This document shows positions 32,022 through 45,077 of a stretch of DNA of 64,000 nucleotides, one piece after another. The notes under the pieces were generated by a model that did no database searches, was not told where the DNA came from, and was given only the letters and a program-made list of their open reading frames with translations. The first letter of the stretch is position 1; the number at the start of each line of letters is the position of its first letter. The stretch is from Oxytricha trifallax. Taxonomy: Eukaryota > Ciliophora > Spirotrichea > Sporadotrichida > Oxytrichidae. The DNA is taken from the NCBI GenBank assembly GCA_000711775.1, contig ARYC01000147.1, positions 52,238 through 116,237 on the forward strand. Direction: 5' to 3'. The position numbers and the translations under genes are program-made.

Positions 32022-35000
32022 TCATAAATTAATATAAGGTGTTTGAAATAACTGAATTTCTGAAGAAAATAAATCTACTAAAAGGATATAACAAATACTA
32101 AATATTTACTTATATTAAATTTCTTATTTGATTTTGATCTTACAATATTGCATATTGAGAACATTTTACATTTGTTAGTCTAGTAAATCCTTAAGTTTAT
32201 GCATAGTTTCTTCTTCTAAACCGTGTCTCTCTGCAAACTCCCTCGCAAGCTGAGTTGATGTATCCCCTGGGTAGACTGTAATTCTCATTAAATTTATAAG
32301 TATCTTTAAAAAATATATTTGTTAATATGATTATAATTCTTTCCATATTACCCTCACCTAGGTTGATATCTACATACAGCATAGGCACCTATTGCTGTTA
32401 CTAGGGTGTTTTGGGGGAAGGGTTATTTTCTAAAATTTAAGTATAATTCTAGTTATTATTTTTATTTGTGATTGGAGGGTATGAATGCTATTACAGTTAG
32501 TGATTATCATTACTATGCTCTTACAGGTGGGATGGTCTCTAACTTGTGTTGTTATTAGAGTTTGATTAGTGATGAGATCCGGAATTGTTATTTGCGCCTA
32601 GATATTCATAGAAACTTGTAGGGTCATGAATATTAAAAATATATACATAAGCATAAAAATATTTTAATATAACAATAAAGTTTGAAATTTACTATAAATC
32701 ATGTTATAGCTAGTTTTAATCTAAAACTGATGGCTTGGATTTAGCTATATAAGACTAATTCTTATTTAAGGATTTATTTCTATTTACTGAAGAGCCTTGA
32801 TTAATAGAGATGTTCATTAGGAATAGCCCAAAAACTATATAAATTTTATAGAAACAATTAGAATAATCAACCAAATTTGTTATTGTTTTATTATAATAAA
32901 TAATGAAAAAATTATTTGAAATTTAAGAATTCTTTGGGTTTTAATTGATCTATTAGGACTTTTCATGTCATCGAGACCTGTTCTGTCATTAATTGAATAT
33001 TTTAAAAATAATTATGAATATCAATGAAATTTATTTATAAATTTCTATGCTTGCCACTCTACTTTATCTATTCTAACTAGGCTTTCTCCATCCTACCCCT
33101 CTACATTCTCTCAATACTTTTCTATTAGGCATTTACATTCAATTTATTCTAGCTTTTACTTTAATTCATTGATTTATAGATGCTGTTTTCAAGAGATTGC
33201 TTTTGTAATATTTGACATTAATTAAAATCTTTTAATAAAATAAGAATGAAAGATAAATTTATTTGCAAATATTTGAGGTTTGAAGACACATTCATCCTTC
33301 ATTCTCTCGAATTCGTAGTCTTGAGCACTTTTATCTTAAGATTCTTTAAGAGGTTGCATTTTCTTGCTTAGCTCGTACAGATCATTGAATTTATTTCCGG
33401 TATTAGGCATGAGTTCTCTACTTCTTATCTTACTCGCACTCTGCGATGAATCTTTTCGGTTTCTGAAATGCGACATTAATTCTTAACTTTTCCCTCTTGT
33501 AGAGCTTTTCCTCTGGCTTACTTCTGGCTGAAAAGTACATTCTTTCAATTGCTCTGCCATCACTATTTCTTCAGCTGTTTCTTGCCATTTAGGGTTTTTG
33601 GCTGGTTATACTAGCCAATCAATAGTAGAAAGTTTAGTTTGAACAATTGATTCCATTTTCTCTCTGTATTTCTAAGCTATATCTCTAGAAACATTGTTCA
33701 CTTGAGGTTTGAAATCAAAATCTGTTTATTGCATGCGATTTTACTTTCTTTGCTCTCTTTACTTGAATTCAAATTGAGTTCTATTCAGGTAGAATTGATA
33801 GAATTCTTTTTAAATTTTAGGAATTTCTCCTTAATTTAAGAACAAATCTCCCTAATCATTGAAGTAGCCATATTGCTACTAATCTTCGATTTTGTACAAA
33901 TTTTAGTCCTATCTATTGAGACCAGGCTCTACAAAAACACCCAAGATTGCAAGCAAAACAATCCTCAAATTATTCAAAGTGATATGACTCTTAGTCTCTC
34001 CACCTAAGTGCTTCCAAAGATCATAAATAATATTTTTCTCTGAATCTTACGAATCTTATTCCATTTGTTATGTTCCCATGAATTTTTCATTCAAAAAGCC
34101 TAATCTGACCATGAATTCTTTATAGATCAAGTAATTCAATGTTTCATTCTATTAAGAAACTTCATCTAAAGACAGAGTTTGCCATTACTTTATAATTTCT
34201 TTGGTAAATCTTTAAATGAAATACTTCTCTGAGTTATGACTGAGTTACTTGCTAGTCATCATAAGCTAATTTTGTTGTTCTTAATAGTTTGAATCTAGTT
34301 TTTTCTATTCCTTTTTTTATTACCTAATTTTGAAATCTTCATAGAGATGTTAATCAATAGGTTTGTCCCTTTTAAGTTACTATGATTTCTTTTGAATTTA
34401 AGGTTTAAAGCTCATGTTTGTGTTTAAACTTTTACTGACATCTACAGTCATCATTTTGCTCTATTCACTCATAGTGTTTGTGTCATGCTATCCTTGCCCA
34501 ATTATTTGATGTTTTTATTTGTTGTTTAATTCATAAAGCCTATTATGAACATCCTAAACGTCGTGTTACTAAGATTTCTTTTTCTCGATCAATTTCTTAG
34601 ATTTTTAATTGATTTAAGGTTTGCCTTTGAGCTCCTCTCCCTGTTTAATTTAGAGCATTTCACTTTAGAGATTCAATTTGATCTTCCTCTCTTCTTCTCT
34701 CTTTGCTTAATCCTCAATAAATTGATCTGTGTTTCTCTATCTTTATTAATACCGTCTGTTAGTGCGATTAGCACTTTATGATCGATGAGTATTTGGCTTA
34801 AAGGTACATTCTTCTATGTCTTGGGTCTCCATTTGTTCTTGTAGTTAAGCTAATCTCTGGCGTTTTTTCTCCTCAAATTCATGCTGTTTTCTTGTGAACT
34901 CTTAAAGATCAAATTTCTTATCGAAGGTTTAACCAAGAGCAAGTGATTGAGAGACGCTTGACCTATCGAACGTCCTCATTGAATATTCTTGTTTTAAACC

Positions 35001-35677
35001 TCCACTGATTCCTAAATATGTCTATCTCGCAGATTATGGTACCAAATTAGGGTTTACATGTTGCATCTCCTTAAATAAACTATATCTTATAATATAAGTA
35101 ATTCAATCCATATACATCTGAATAAATTTTTTTTTAAATTCCTTAGCTAATTTATGATAAGCCTTCTTGAAATCTACTTCCTAACCAACATAGCTCTTGC
35201 TCACATTGTTTGAGTTACCCATTCCATTTTACTAAGAATAATCCATGAAGTTTTAATTATGATTTTAGCCCTTATAACTCAGTTACTAGTTATTGCTACC
35301 ACCCATTGTTCTATTATAAATGTTGATGTTTTCACTGTTGCCTATTTCAGTCGTGTTTCTTTTTGAATGCAAGAAACTTTGGCTTTGAGATTTATTCATT
35401 CCTCCCTTTGATCTTCATTAATTTTATTGAGATTAATAGAAACTTTCTAGTTTAAAATAATAAAAATAACAATTTATAATCTTTCAATGGAATTGTTGCT
35501 TGAATTCATTTTATTCTGAGATTGTTTGTTTTAGTAAATTTATTGCTACTAAGTAGATATATCAAATGAATTAGTCAAGTTCATCATTGTATATCTTTCA
35601 TCAGGTCTTTAATTAGAAACTTCATCGTGATTTAATTTGTGTGGCTTTATATCTTACTATTGCCTTTAAGGAGACAT
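32022..35677 (-). CDS. Cytoskeletal-type protein with repeated ECTF-P motifs
   Basis: Minus-strand gene starting ATG 35677-35675. The N-terminus is N/Q-rich (QRPDERYTMMNLTNSFD). The central part has charged helices with EECTFKPNTHRSQSANRTNR, FIEDQAKREEERKIKL, an EF-hand-like block (NYLIYKEFMVRLGFLNEKFM, LWKHLGGETKSHITLNNLR), then KECTFQPEVSQRKSS and FERMKDECVFKPQI. The last part, PMLYVDINLGEGNMERITVY then PGDTSTQLAREFAERHGLEE, is joined across an IES at 32286-32340. ECTF-x-P repeats occur in many ciliate axonemal and basal-body proteins. AT-rich gaps (for example 32420-33240, 34310-34420, 35060-35130) are probable IESs. The extreme C-terminus is uncertain; TGA in frame lies at 32024-32022. 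Confidence 0.6.
32286..32340 (-). other. IES (55 bp) near the 3' end of the minus-strand gene
   Basis: Read on the minus strand, AGAATTA (TAATTCT on plus) occurs at 32340-32334 and 32285-32279. The join gives ATG GAA AGA ATT ACA GTC TAC CCA, continuous with both conserved parts. Confidence 0.82.
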
Positions 35678-36595
35678 GCGTTTAATTAATTATGAAGAAA
35701 ATTCAAAAAAATTTACAAAAAACTAGATTAAATAAGTATAATGATAAATCCGTTTATAGTTTAAATTCTAAGTTGAGTTAAGAGACATTTAAGTCGTTTA
35801 AGGCAGTGATTATTAGAAATTTGTAGTGTTGTCTTGAGTTTGCATTGTCATTTATAGATATTTGTTTTAATTGGGGAGTTACCCAACTACATTAGATGAT
35901 TGTGTTTGATCAAACATCTTTTTATGTTCAAAGTTATTCAGACCTTCCTTAAATAATTTTATTAAAAAAACTCTATTAAATCAATAAAGATTTAATGATT
36001 TTTAGTTTTTAACTAATTTTAATATATCTTTTTATCACATCACATTTTCAATTAGATGGATGCCTAAAAAAATTAAGCATCTGGTTAGTAAAAATCAAAA
36101 TTTCCCTTATAAATATAGTTGAAGATTCACATTTGGTAATTACTAAACACATAATTTTGGAAAAAAAATGAATCTTCTTAAAGTGCTTTATATTTCCTTT
36201 TCAATTTTTTAAACGTTGCTTACTTTGATTGGGAAGTAGATTCATCCATAGTTTGATTTATATTGTTTTAAGAATGTTACCTTAAGCATCAATTCAATTG
36301 AATTAAATAAGGAATTTATTTTAAGTAAACCATAAAGACATAAAAATTATTATAAAACTCTCTATTTAAAACCAACATAACTTTATTCAGAATTTTTTAT
36401 TTCAGTAAAAAAGGAATATTAACAGTTAAATTTTGATAATTAAATCAACAAATAATATATAATTTATAAATATAATGCACTTACATTCGTAAAGTTATAA
36501 AAAACAACAATAATTCATAAAATAATAATAGGTAAGTTTATATATTAGTTCTCAATGTAGCTATTTAAATAATGAAAAATATAGATTAACTATAT
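35678..36595. other. AT-rich intergenic DNA
   Basis: About 900 bp of AT-rich DNA upstream of the minus-strand gene. No convincing ORF, repeat or RNA. Possibly holds the 5' flank of that gene and the 3' flank of the next fragment. Confidence 0.5.
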
Positions 36596-36845
36596 ACTAT
36601 TTATTTTTCCTTCATGATTCCTTCATCTGTATCTGAAAAATCAAAAACATCCTCGTCAAAGTCAGTTTCCTATATTCATTTTTATAAATATTATAAAATT
36701 ATTACATTTTTCATAATCCTCTATCCTTAATTCTACTGCCTGTTTTACCCAGTTTGCATATTTGGCTTGTTTTAAGGCAAGTTGAAGGTCTAAGAGTGTT
36801 GTTAATTCTGCTATGGTTACGTTAAATTTATTGTAGAATTTTTCA
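36596..36845 (-). CDS. Orphan C-terminal coding fragment
   Basis: Minus strand: FYNKFNVTIAELTTLLDLQL, ALKQAKYANWVKQAVELRIE, then, across a 37-bp AT-rich element with GAAA repeats, ETDFDEDVFDFSDTDEG. The change from helical to acidic and the local drop in AT content mark it as coding. No family recognised and no 5' segments were found next to it, so the rest of the gene lies elsewhere (scrambled or distant) or is lost. Confidence 0.45.
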
Positions 36846-37970
36846 TATTTTAAATTAATTACTGAAGATATATCAAATTTATTTTAATAACATCAAAAAT
36901 TTTATCAAAATGCGTTTTATTGTATAATAAATATAATGGCAATAATTATTTTTGTTCTTTACTAAAACTGCGATGAAATTGAGGCTAAGTAAATAGTTAA
37001 TAAATAGCGTTTAATTATTGCAAAATTATATAAAATGTGCTATTTACCCATAATAATAAAAATTATCCAATCAATCTATTCCAGTAATATCGTTTTATTT
37101 ATATAAATTTACATTTGTTCGATAAAACAGTAAAACTTCCTATCTATGGTTTTATGTTCCTTCTTTTCTGCGAAAATTCTTGAAATAGAGATAGAAATGT
37201 AAAATAATGTCCGCTACCCAACTTTCTTGTATTAGAGCCATTTAGACCAAATCCCCTATTATATGTTTGATTTTATAAGGAGAATTAAATGCATGAAGAA
37301 ACTTAATGTACTTTAAGCTTGCAAGCAATAGCTTCCCAGAGCCCAAAAGAAATGTGAAGTTTTTTAGCATAAACTATTCATTTTAAGCTATATTTTAGTT
37401 TCTGATAAATTTCAGTAAAATGTATACAATTTTATTTAATTTAAACGCAATTTAAACTTTATTCTCTATTTTACATTTATGCTCTCACAAAGAAATGAAA
37501 TTTCTAATAAAATTGTATCTAATGAAATAAATTACATGAGAATTGATATGAGATAAGTAAATGTAATTGACACTGACTAAAACTAAAACTAATAATTATC
37601 GATGTTCGCAATGAAACTTTTGCAAGTCACAAAACATGTTTTTTCTTAAGACAATAACAATGAAAATATATTTCCATTCATAATTAGAGAGTAGTTAAAT
37701 ATATAGTTTACACTTGTCATAAGGTTTCATAAGACATCACCTTTGACGAATAATTTCATAAATAAATATATAGAGTAATTCATTGGTTTATATAGAGTAA
37801 TGTACATTTGTGAATTTTAGTGAACAATAAGGTGTAAATAAGGTATCGAGCAAATTCTAAGACAAAATTATAAATTAAGATTTCAATAGACATTTATATA
37901 TTTTAGCTAACTAGTTAGGGTTATTGATAGAGATAGTGCTGACTCCTGCATCTACCGAGCGGTAGCGCTC
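36846..37970. other. AT-rich region, no gene seen
   Basis: About 1.1 kb, AT-rich, with a slightly more mixed stretch at 37140-37400 that gave no sustained reading frame. Just before the Ran stop codon is a short GAGCGGTAGCGCTC stretch, a possible weak hairpin in the 3' flank. Confidence 0.5.
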
Positions 37971-38901
37971 TCAGAAATCTTCATCATCTCCCTCTGGAAG
38001 TTCCATACCAGCAACTTCTTCGAGCTCCTTGTTCATGGTCTGGATTTGCTCTTGGTCGATCTGGACCTCTTCTGGTTGAAGGAGTGGGGCTTCAGTCAAA
38101 GTGAGGTTTGGGTCACCAACGAGTCTTCTGAGAAGCCAGATGAATGGCTTTTCGAATTGGTAGTTGGACTTGGCAGAGATGTCGTAGTACTGGAGGTTCT
38201 TCTTTCTGTGGAAAGTGATTTGCTTGGCCTTGACCTTTCTGTCCTTGACATCGACCTTGTTTCCGACGAGAACGATGGGAATGTTCTCACAGACTCTGAC
38301 GAGATCCTTGTACCACTTGGGGACGTTTTGATAGGTGATTCTTGAGCACACGTCGAACATGATGATACCAGAGTTACCTCCAATGCTATAAATATGGTTA
38401 AAATCTGAATTCACTGCATATGCATAATGTTTATGTGATAAGAAAGTTATGCTCTACTTAATGAAGCATGTGTATGAATAGTTTTTGTCAGTGTTCTTAA
38501 TAAAACTTCAAAATGCTTAAAATTGAATACATTCTTGAATCCAAGATATCGATCATAGAACACTGATTTCAGACTGCTTCATAACAAAAATGCAGAAATC
38601 TTGAGCGAGCATTTCTTTCATAGGGACTTGAATTAGAATGTTCTTGTTATAATACTTACTAGTAACCATCTCTAAGACCTCCGAGTTTCTCTTGGCCTGC
38701 AGTGTCCCAGACATTGAATCTGATTGGACCGTGGTTGGTGTGGAAGACCATGGGGTGGACTTCGACTCCGAGAGTAGCGATGTACTTCTTTTCAAACTCT
38801 CCAGTCAAATGTCTCTTGACGAAGGTGGTCTTGCCGACACCACCGTCTCCGACGAGAACGAGCTTGTACTCAGCAACAACTTGGGTTTGGTTTTGTTCCA
38901 T
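37971..38901 (-). CDS. Ran: Ran GTPase
   Basis: Two exons on the minus strand. Exon 1 (38901-38660): [21 protein letters not shown]-loop GDGGVGKTT, effector loop, [17 protein letters not shown]. Exon 2 (38385-37971): [24 protein letters not shown] at G4, ISAKS at G5, and the Ran-type acidic end GDDEDF. Length about 220 residues, as in other Ran proteins. Ran drives nucleocytoplasmic transport and spindle assembly. The exons are far more GC-rich and codon-biased than neighbours, as expected for a highly expressed gene. A 274-bp intron lies at 38386-38659. No IES interrupts it. Confidence 0.97.
38386..38659 (-). other. Ran intron (274 bp)
   Basis: Minus strand begins GTAAGT and ends ATTTATAG. 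Removal joins TAC TA to C ATT GGA (YYIGGNSGI). Much longer than the 26-90 bp introns typical of this window; no IES-type pointer needed. Confidence 0.85.
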
Positions 38902-39725
38902 TCTATAGGGATAGGGGTTAGGGTATTATTTGAGTATAAAATGCTAATCATTATTTTTTAAAGTTTTAAATCGCTCATTTAAATATTCAAATTTACATAC
39001 ATTCAATAATCAAATATTTAGAATTTAATTACTAAATTTTATTTTCAAATTTCAAACCATAGTTTTAAAAAGAATTTAGCAATTAATTTATTTTTACTTT
39101 TTGCCTTTATTATTTTTAGTGTTAAACAAATCTCCTCACAATAAATAGTAAATTTATTATCAAAAAATTTCTATTTTACATTTTCTCAATATGAATGATT
39201 GATAATAGTCATGTAAACTTCACTCCAATGTTGGATGGAGAAGTGAATGTAAATAGTTAGTTTACTGTCTTACCTTATTTTAATGTTTGAATATTAAATA
39301 TATAATAATAGCGGGAGCTTAATCGAATTTATACTCAATCTACTCATACTATATGTCCAATGAAATATTCTAGTTATGCTTGAATTGCTTATATTAATAA
39401 AATTAATGCATAATTGTAAATAATTTGAATCATTAATTTATAGAAAGATATATGGCATTATTATTTAGCAAGAATTGCAATAAAGTATTTATTGATAGCT
39501 TACGCGGTGCTTTTGTAAAGTCTAGTTAACCTGAAGATTGTATTTTTAAAAAAAAATATTTAGAAATTTTAATTTAAATACTAATTAAAATTAATTAATT
39601 GAATAATTTTGATTGGCACTTGATATATAATGACACATAACTTTAAGGTAAAGAAGTTCTAATTAAATTTATTCTTTTTAGGTCATTAAAAATGGTTATG
39701 GTAGTATTTTTAGCAATAATAACTA
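38902..39725. other. AT-rich intergenic DNA
   Basis: About 820 bp between the divergent Ran and biotin-ligase genes. Directly upstream of the Ran ATG is a G-rich TATAGGGATAGGGGTTAGGG stretch (38903-38923). It is not the TTTTGGGG telomere unit. No other feature. Confidence 0.5.
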
Positions 39726-40716
39726 GTGAAACATTTACTATTTTTCCCTAAAATTGACTCCACTTAAATATTTGCAAGGACACTTCAAAACAGGTAACTT
39801 ATTGGACTAATTAATCTCATTTATTACACATTCCCCTATTATGAACTATTGTATTAATATTCCATATAGTTACGTATAAAGTTGTGTCAATTCAATATTA
39901 TCACCCCTGGATGACTTCATGATTATTTCTGATTATCAGTTTAAAGGGAAGGGTCGTCGCTAAAACGAGTGGCTCTCAAAAGATAGCGGCCATGATGACC
40001 CAATGGCCTCTCTGACGTTTACATATACTAGGACAATCCCATACTCACAAGTTTTGAAATTCAAGCTCTACCCATATTTAGTAGGTATAGCCCTCGCGAG
40101 ATCTTTGAACAGACTTTACTTCAGCCAAAGTTAAACTAAAGTGCAATTAAAGTGGCCGAATGATGCTTTTCTTAATGGCGCTAAATTCTCGGGGTGCCTT
40201 GAAGAGGGAGAAAAGATTATGTTTTAAAACTTACAAACAGGTAGTGCATAAAATGACCAAATAGAATGGGGTAAAGTATTCATAGGTATAGGCATAAACA
40301 TTAATTAGGATCACGGATTTACCTGCATTAGTAAACACTTAAATGATTAATAAAAAGCTACACTATCAAAATTAGATATAATGATAGAATTTCAGAAAGA
40401 ATTTTTAGAACTAGAAAAATTGTTAAGCGTAGATGGTAGTCTGAATGAATATAATAACTTGGAAAATAGGCAAAACATCAGAAAGCTGTTAGATATGTAT
40501 GAAAATTTATGGATTCATAATGGGTAAAATGTATCCATCGAGGTGCCTGATTATCAAATACCAGGCATCAGGTTACAGGGATAAGTAGCAGGCATAACTG
40601 ATGAAGGATTTCTTAAAATTAAGGTCGGTGAAAATGTATAATTAACTCCGTAATATATGGAATTTATTATGATTATTATTTTAAATAATTATATACGAGA
40701 CATATCCTACAGATGA
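39726..40716 (+). CDS. Biotin-protein ligase (holocarboxylase synthetase type)
   Basis: Opening FPKIDSTQIFARTLQNR matches the N-terminal strand of the BPL/LplA/LipB fold. After a 76-bp intron (39794-39869) come KGKGRRQNEWLSKDSG (the GRGRxxxxW biotin/ATP loop), VQLKWPNDAFLNGAKFSGCL (KWPND and the catalytic Lys region), IGIGININQDHG, and a C-terminal small domain (GQVAGITDEGFLKIKV). The enzyme attaches biotin to carboxylases. The start codon in this frame is not seen; ATG 39692 is in another frame, so a short 5' IES or missing MDS is likely. Stop TGA 40714-40716. Confidence 0.85.
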
Positions 40717-40981
40717 TTACTCACTTGATATTAAAAATAGTAGAATAATTAGAAAAATCTAATGAAACTAAAATAATAATGATTGATTATGACATTGATA
40801 AGATTAAAAGTTTAAATATTTTACTTTCTAAGAAATTATAAAATTAACATATTAATACTTGTATTTTTTAATATTAAAATTTAATATCCATAAATTTCAA
40901 GATTAACTAGGCTTGTATAATTATAAATCTCTTTTACATTTATTAATTATTTTTAAATTAGAGTAACTTTTTTAAAAGAAA

Positions 40982-43900
40982 ATGAAATAGAATACGTTTA
41001 AAAGCTCAACCACGTAAAAATATACACCTCTTATTTGTAAACACAATTTTAAATATGAAGGATTATTAAGATTTTTTATAGTTTTCTTGTTGATATAAGG
41101 TGCGTATCTGAATGTGACAAACATCGAAAGTGATATTTTTGATATAGAAAATGGAAATTCATATAATCAAGAAAGAAATGCTGAACATTTAACACTTCAA
41201 AATACATCAAATGATTAATTATAATAATTTCAGACCATCCAAGTCGAATAAGTATAAGAAATCGAATTGAATAATACTTTATCGGATGATAATCGAATAA
41301 TTGATAAAAAGTTAGAGGGGATCAATTATTTAGACATTAGGGATTTACTAAATTAATATAATATTTACTCCAATCACTAAAAGTCCCTTTTAGATAAGTA
41401 GCTATTTTTAGAAATTTATGAATTGGATGACTAAACAATACATGAAACTCAAGAGTAATAATAGGCTTCCCCTTAACAAAACCAAGCGACTGTATGTTCA
41501 AAAGATCTAGATTGCTATGATTTCCCAAATTATATATGCAATATATAAAAAGGTTATACTTCTGGGGTTTGTGTGCACAAAGGTGTGTTCCCTATTTTAG
41601 GTCTTGAACTTATTGGACTGATTTTACTCTGTGGTATTATGACTCTTTCAACTATCATAAAATATATAATATACTTCTTTTCATGAGTAGTTAGCCGACA
41701 TTATAACTATTATCTCATGGAAATGAATAATTCTATATGTTTGTTTTAATTGAACTATGGCTGGTGTGGGAGGTGGAGGTGTAGTAATACCTTTTTGCAT
41801 GACTTTCTTCACTTTCCAAACAAAAAACGCAATAGCAATGTCAGGTTTCACAATTCTCACCTGCTCAATCGTAAAATTTGTATATGGATTAAATGAGCAC
41901 CACCCAGAAAAGGATGCAGTCATTATTGACTATTCTCTAGCTACTATCATGTTGCCTGTCGTTATGATGGGCAGTATGATTGGTGTCTTGTTAAATATTA
42001 TGTTTCCAAGTTTATTGCTTCAAACCATACTTACTATTGTACTGCTGCTATTAACTTGCAATAAATAATTAATATTTAATATATGATTTAATTTAACGTT
42101 GAAAATTTTATTGTATAAACACATTAAACTTGGTAGTCACTTGGTAAAGCAAGAACCATATATAAGAAAGAAAATCTCAAATAGCAGTAAATCAAAGAGA
42201 AATAGGAATAAATGAGCCAATCACCTATGTTAAAGAAAAAAGAGTCAGATATTAAAATGCTCCGTTTTTCATAGTAACTTAAATAAATTAATAAGAAATT
42301 AAATGCTAAATAGGCCATTTCATTCGCAAATACTTTTTACCAATAAATATTTTAGAATTTACAATAATAACCAATTATGAATGTGAGATTTAAGAGTTCT
42401 GTGTTCAGCGGTAGTGGCCGCTCAGATAGAGATCCAAGCGAGAATTACATGCAAGATGCGACTTACAGAGAGTCTAGAATCAGTTAATTGAAATAAAGTT
42501 TAAAAAAGAAGGATGGAAGCAGTAAATTCTCTGCTTACACTCAGACTAATAGACCTAGAAAATTGTATCATGTATAAATTTATTTCCAAATTTATGTAAA
42601 TTGCACAGGAATCACTCTCTATCAATTTTAGACAAATACGCTTACGAAGACTAAGTTTAAAAAGGTTAACTGAAAAATCAATATTTGGATTATTAATACA
42701 TTAATCATTTGAGCGACATGCAAGTTGTTCACTTAATGGACGAGGTGATGCCCGATTAAAATGATATGTCGATGAATTCATTTACTATGACTAACAAATA
42801 TAATAGATAAACATATTAAACAATTTGTCATTTTTTAAAAATTAAATTTATATAAACAAAGTGGGAAAAAACAATAGAGATGGAAATTTGAAATTAAATT
42901 TAGTAGAAATGGGGCAATAAAATAATCAAGTAAAAACTACTCAGAATAAATAATCCAATTTTAATAACAATTAATTTTAAAAATAAGCAACGGAATTAAC
43001 AAGTACATAACAGTAGCAGTAGTATTGCTAATTTTATTTTATAATTTTTTCGAAATTATTTTAGAATTCATTACATTCTAATTATGTAATAGCAATTCAC
43101 ATAGATTGGCTATCATAAATTTGACTCATTTTCGAACTTTGTGAATCCTAATAATAAAGGTAGCCCAGAGATTGGTGGAGCTAACAATCATATGCCTTAT
43201 ACTCAATCCTTACTAAATAAAAACGCCAATGCTAATGATAGTTATTTAAATTTTCTTATAAATTAAACTCTAAAATGTTGGTAGTTTTTTATTAACAAAA
43301 CAATTAAATTTAAACGATAGTGATTATTTTGAGATTTAGGAGGACCCTAAACTTGCACACAATCCCTTATGTTAAGATATATTTTTATTTATAAATCCTT
43401 AGGAAGAATAGCTTCTACTCAAAAATACTTAAAATGGAGTGAATACTGAGTAATAATCAATATAGAAAAGTGAGAAGGAAAAATAAATAGAGGAAAATGA
43501 GCAGATTGTTCTAATACAAATATAAATAAATAATTACACTCAATTTATAATGAATTCAATTATAAATAATTTTAATAAATATTAGAAAAAGAGAAGACTC
43601 ATAGATAATGGGATAAACATGCAGTTTGTTTCGCTTGTTTAATTGGATTAGTTACAGTAAATTTGCTAAAAAATATGTAAATTATTCATCACAAAAATAG
43701 AACAATGAATTTTAATATACTTTTTGCTGAGAGGAAGCAAAAAGTTCCCATCAATTATTGGACTGTAAAAGTGTGGAATACTTGATTGGACTATTTTAGC
43801 ATTGTTTTTAATTATGTGTGCATGCATTTGTATCTTTTCAGTAAGGAAAGTGGTCAAAGAATAGGGGCTAAAAGCGAAATTTAACTTAGGGCTTGCTTTA

Positions 43901-45077
43901 ATATATGATAAAATTATTTGAAAGATATGTTATAGTTATTAATGATTTGCTTCAAGCGATATCAGGTTTGATAGACAAGTTTTACAATAAGGTTTTAGTT
44001 TGAATTATAGTACTAAAATTATGAAATTAAATGTTTGATAGAAAAAAATAAATTTATCAACACATTGAGTTAAATTTCATTATATTAACTCCATTTTGTA
44101 TTTACTTATTCAAGTCGAAATATGCAAATATAGGCACCAGAAGAGCTGATAAACCTAAAATAAGTCCTAGTAAAAAGACTATAGGTGATTATCTGTTGTA
44201 TTTTTTCACAAATTTATTCAGCATCTATAGTCTAATATTACAAAAGATAATATGATTAAATTTTAATTGAGGTAAATTATGCATTAAATAAAAAGTCCAA
44301 CAAGAGAAGCAATAGAACACCAAAATCCAAGCCACATAGCAAATTGATAGTTAAGCATTCCATAGAGAATATATACAATGCTCGATCCACTTGTTGAGAA
44401 CATAATCATGTACATTCCAGTTGAGGAGGACACAGAAGGAGGTACTCCCATGCTTAACAAAACTGGGTTAAATACTGCTCCACCACCAAGCCCAAGAGCT
44501 CCTGAAACCCAACCTCCAATAAATCCAAATACCACTATATTCATTACAGCTTGTCTATAAAATAAGAAAATATTTTATGTAGAATAAGTTTTATATCAAA
44601 TTCGATTTGGCAATTTTCAAAATATATTTTTATTTCTTCCAAAAGCCAGCAATTTTTAAACTTGTTATTTCAGCCTTCATTGGAGGTACAGTGTCTGGAG
44701 CGTTAGGTCTTGGTGGTGGAGCAATATTTAATCCAATACTTTTGAGTATGGGAGTCCCTCCCAAAGTAGCCTCAGCAACAGGTATGTATATGATAATGTT
44801 CTCCACTTCAGGTTCATCTGTAATCTATGTGATGTATCGCATGCTCAATATTTAATACGGTTTTTGGCTTGGTTTTTGGAGCTCATCAGGATCAATCTTG
44901 GGGATGTATCTCCTTAATAAAGTAGTAAAAATGTATAACAGACAGTCACCAGTCGTGTTTTGCCTGGTTTTTGTACTTGCACTATCCGCTGTACTTGTGC
45001 CTATTTTTGGATATATAGATCTTAAAGCCAGGATTAGCGAGGGTGTTGATATCACTAAATTCAGTACAATATGCTGA
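40982..45077 (+). CDS. TauE/SafE-family membrane transporter, plus-strand paralogue
   Basis: ATG 40982. A hydrophobic signal/anchor (LLRFFIVFLLIQGAYLN) precedes a Cys-containing extracellular part. First TauE half: LSTMAGVGGGGVVIPFCMTF, AMSGFTILTCSIVKFVYGL, PVVMMGSMIGVL. A long cytosolic loop spans about 42130-43600. THRQWDKHAVCFACLIGLVT and KCGILDWTILALFLIMCACI follow. Second half 44640-45077: AFIGGTVSGALGLGGGAIFN, MGVPPKVASATGMYMIMFST. TauE/SafE proteins export sulfite or sulfonates in bacteria; ciliate substrates are unknown. IESs at 41656-41758 (AACTAT) and 42059-42132 (AACTTG) are clear and others are present. The last segment is separated from the rest by the end of the minus-strand paralogue. 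Confidence 0.85.
41656..41758 (+). other. IES (103 bp) in the plus TauE gene
   Basis: Pointer AACTAT at 41650-41655 and 41753-41758; join CTT TCA ACT ATG GCT GGT GTG, restoring the conserved LSTMAGVGGGG. Confidence 0.88.
42059..42132 (+). other. IES (74 bp) in the plus TauE gene
   Basis: Pointer AACTTG at 42053-42058 and 42127-42132; join CTA TTA ACT TGG TAG TCA CTT GGT (LLTWQSLGKARTIYKKEN). Confidence 0.83.

Noticed and set aside
34545..34781. Plus-strand hydrophobic ORF (LRFLFLDQFLRFLIDLRF)
   Set aside because: It is the antisense of the charged ECTF-P protein on the minus strand (KK/EE codons read backwards give L/F).
38903..38923. G-rich stretch upstream of Ran as a telomere addition site
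   Set aside because: Units (TAGGG, GGGATAGGGG) do not match the spirotrich TTTTGGGG repeat and occur once.
38046..38961. Several plus-strand ORFs over the Ran gene
   Set aside because: They are antisense shadows of the GC-rich Ran exons and have no family features.
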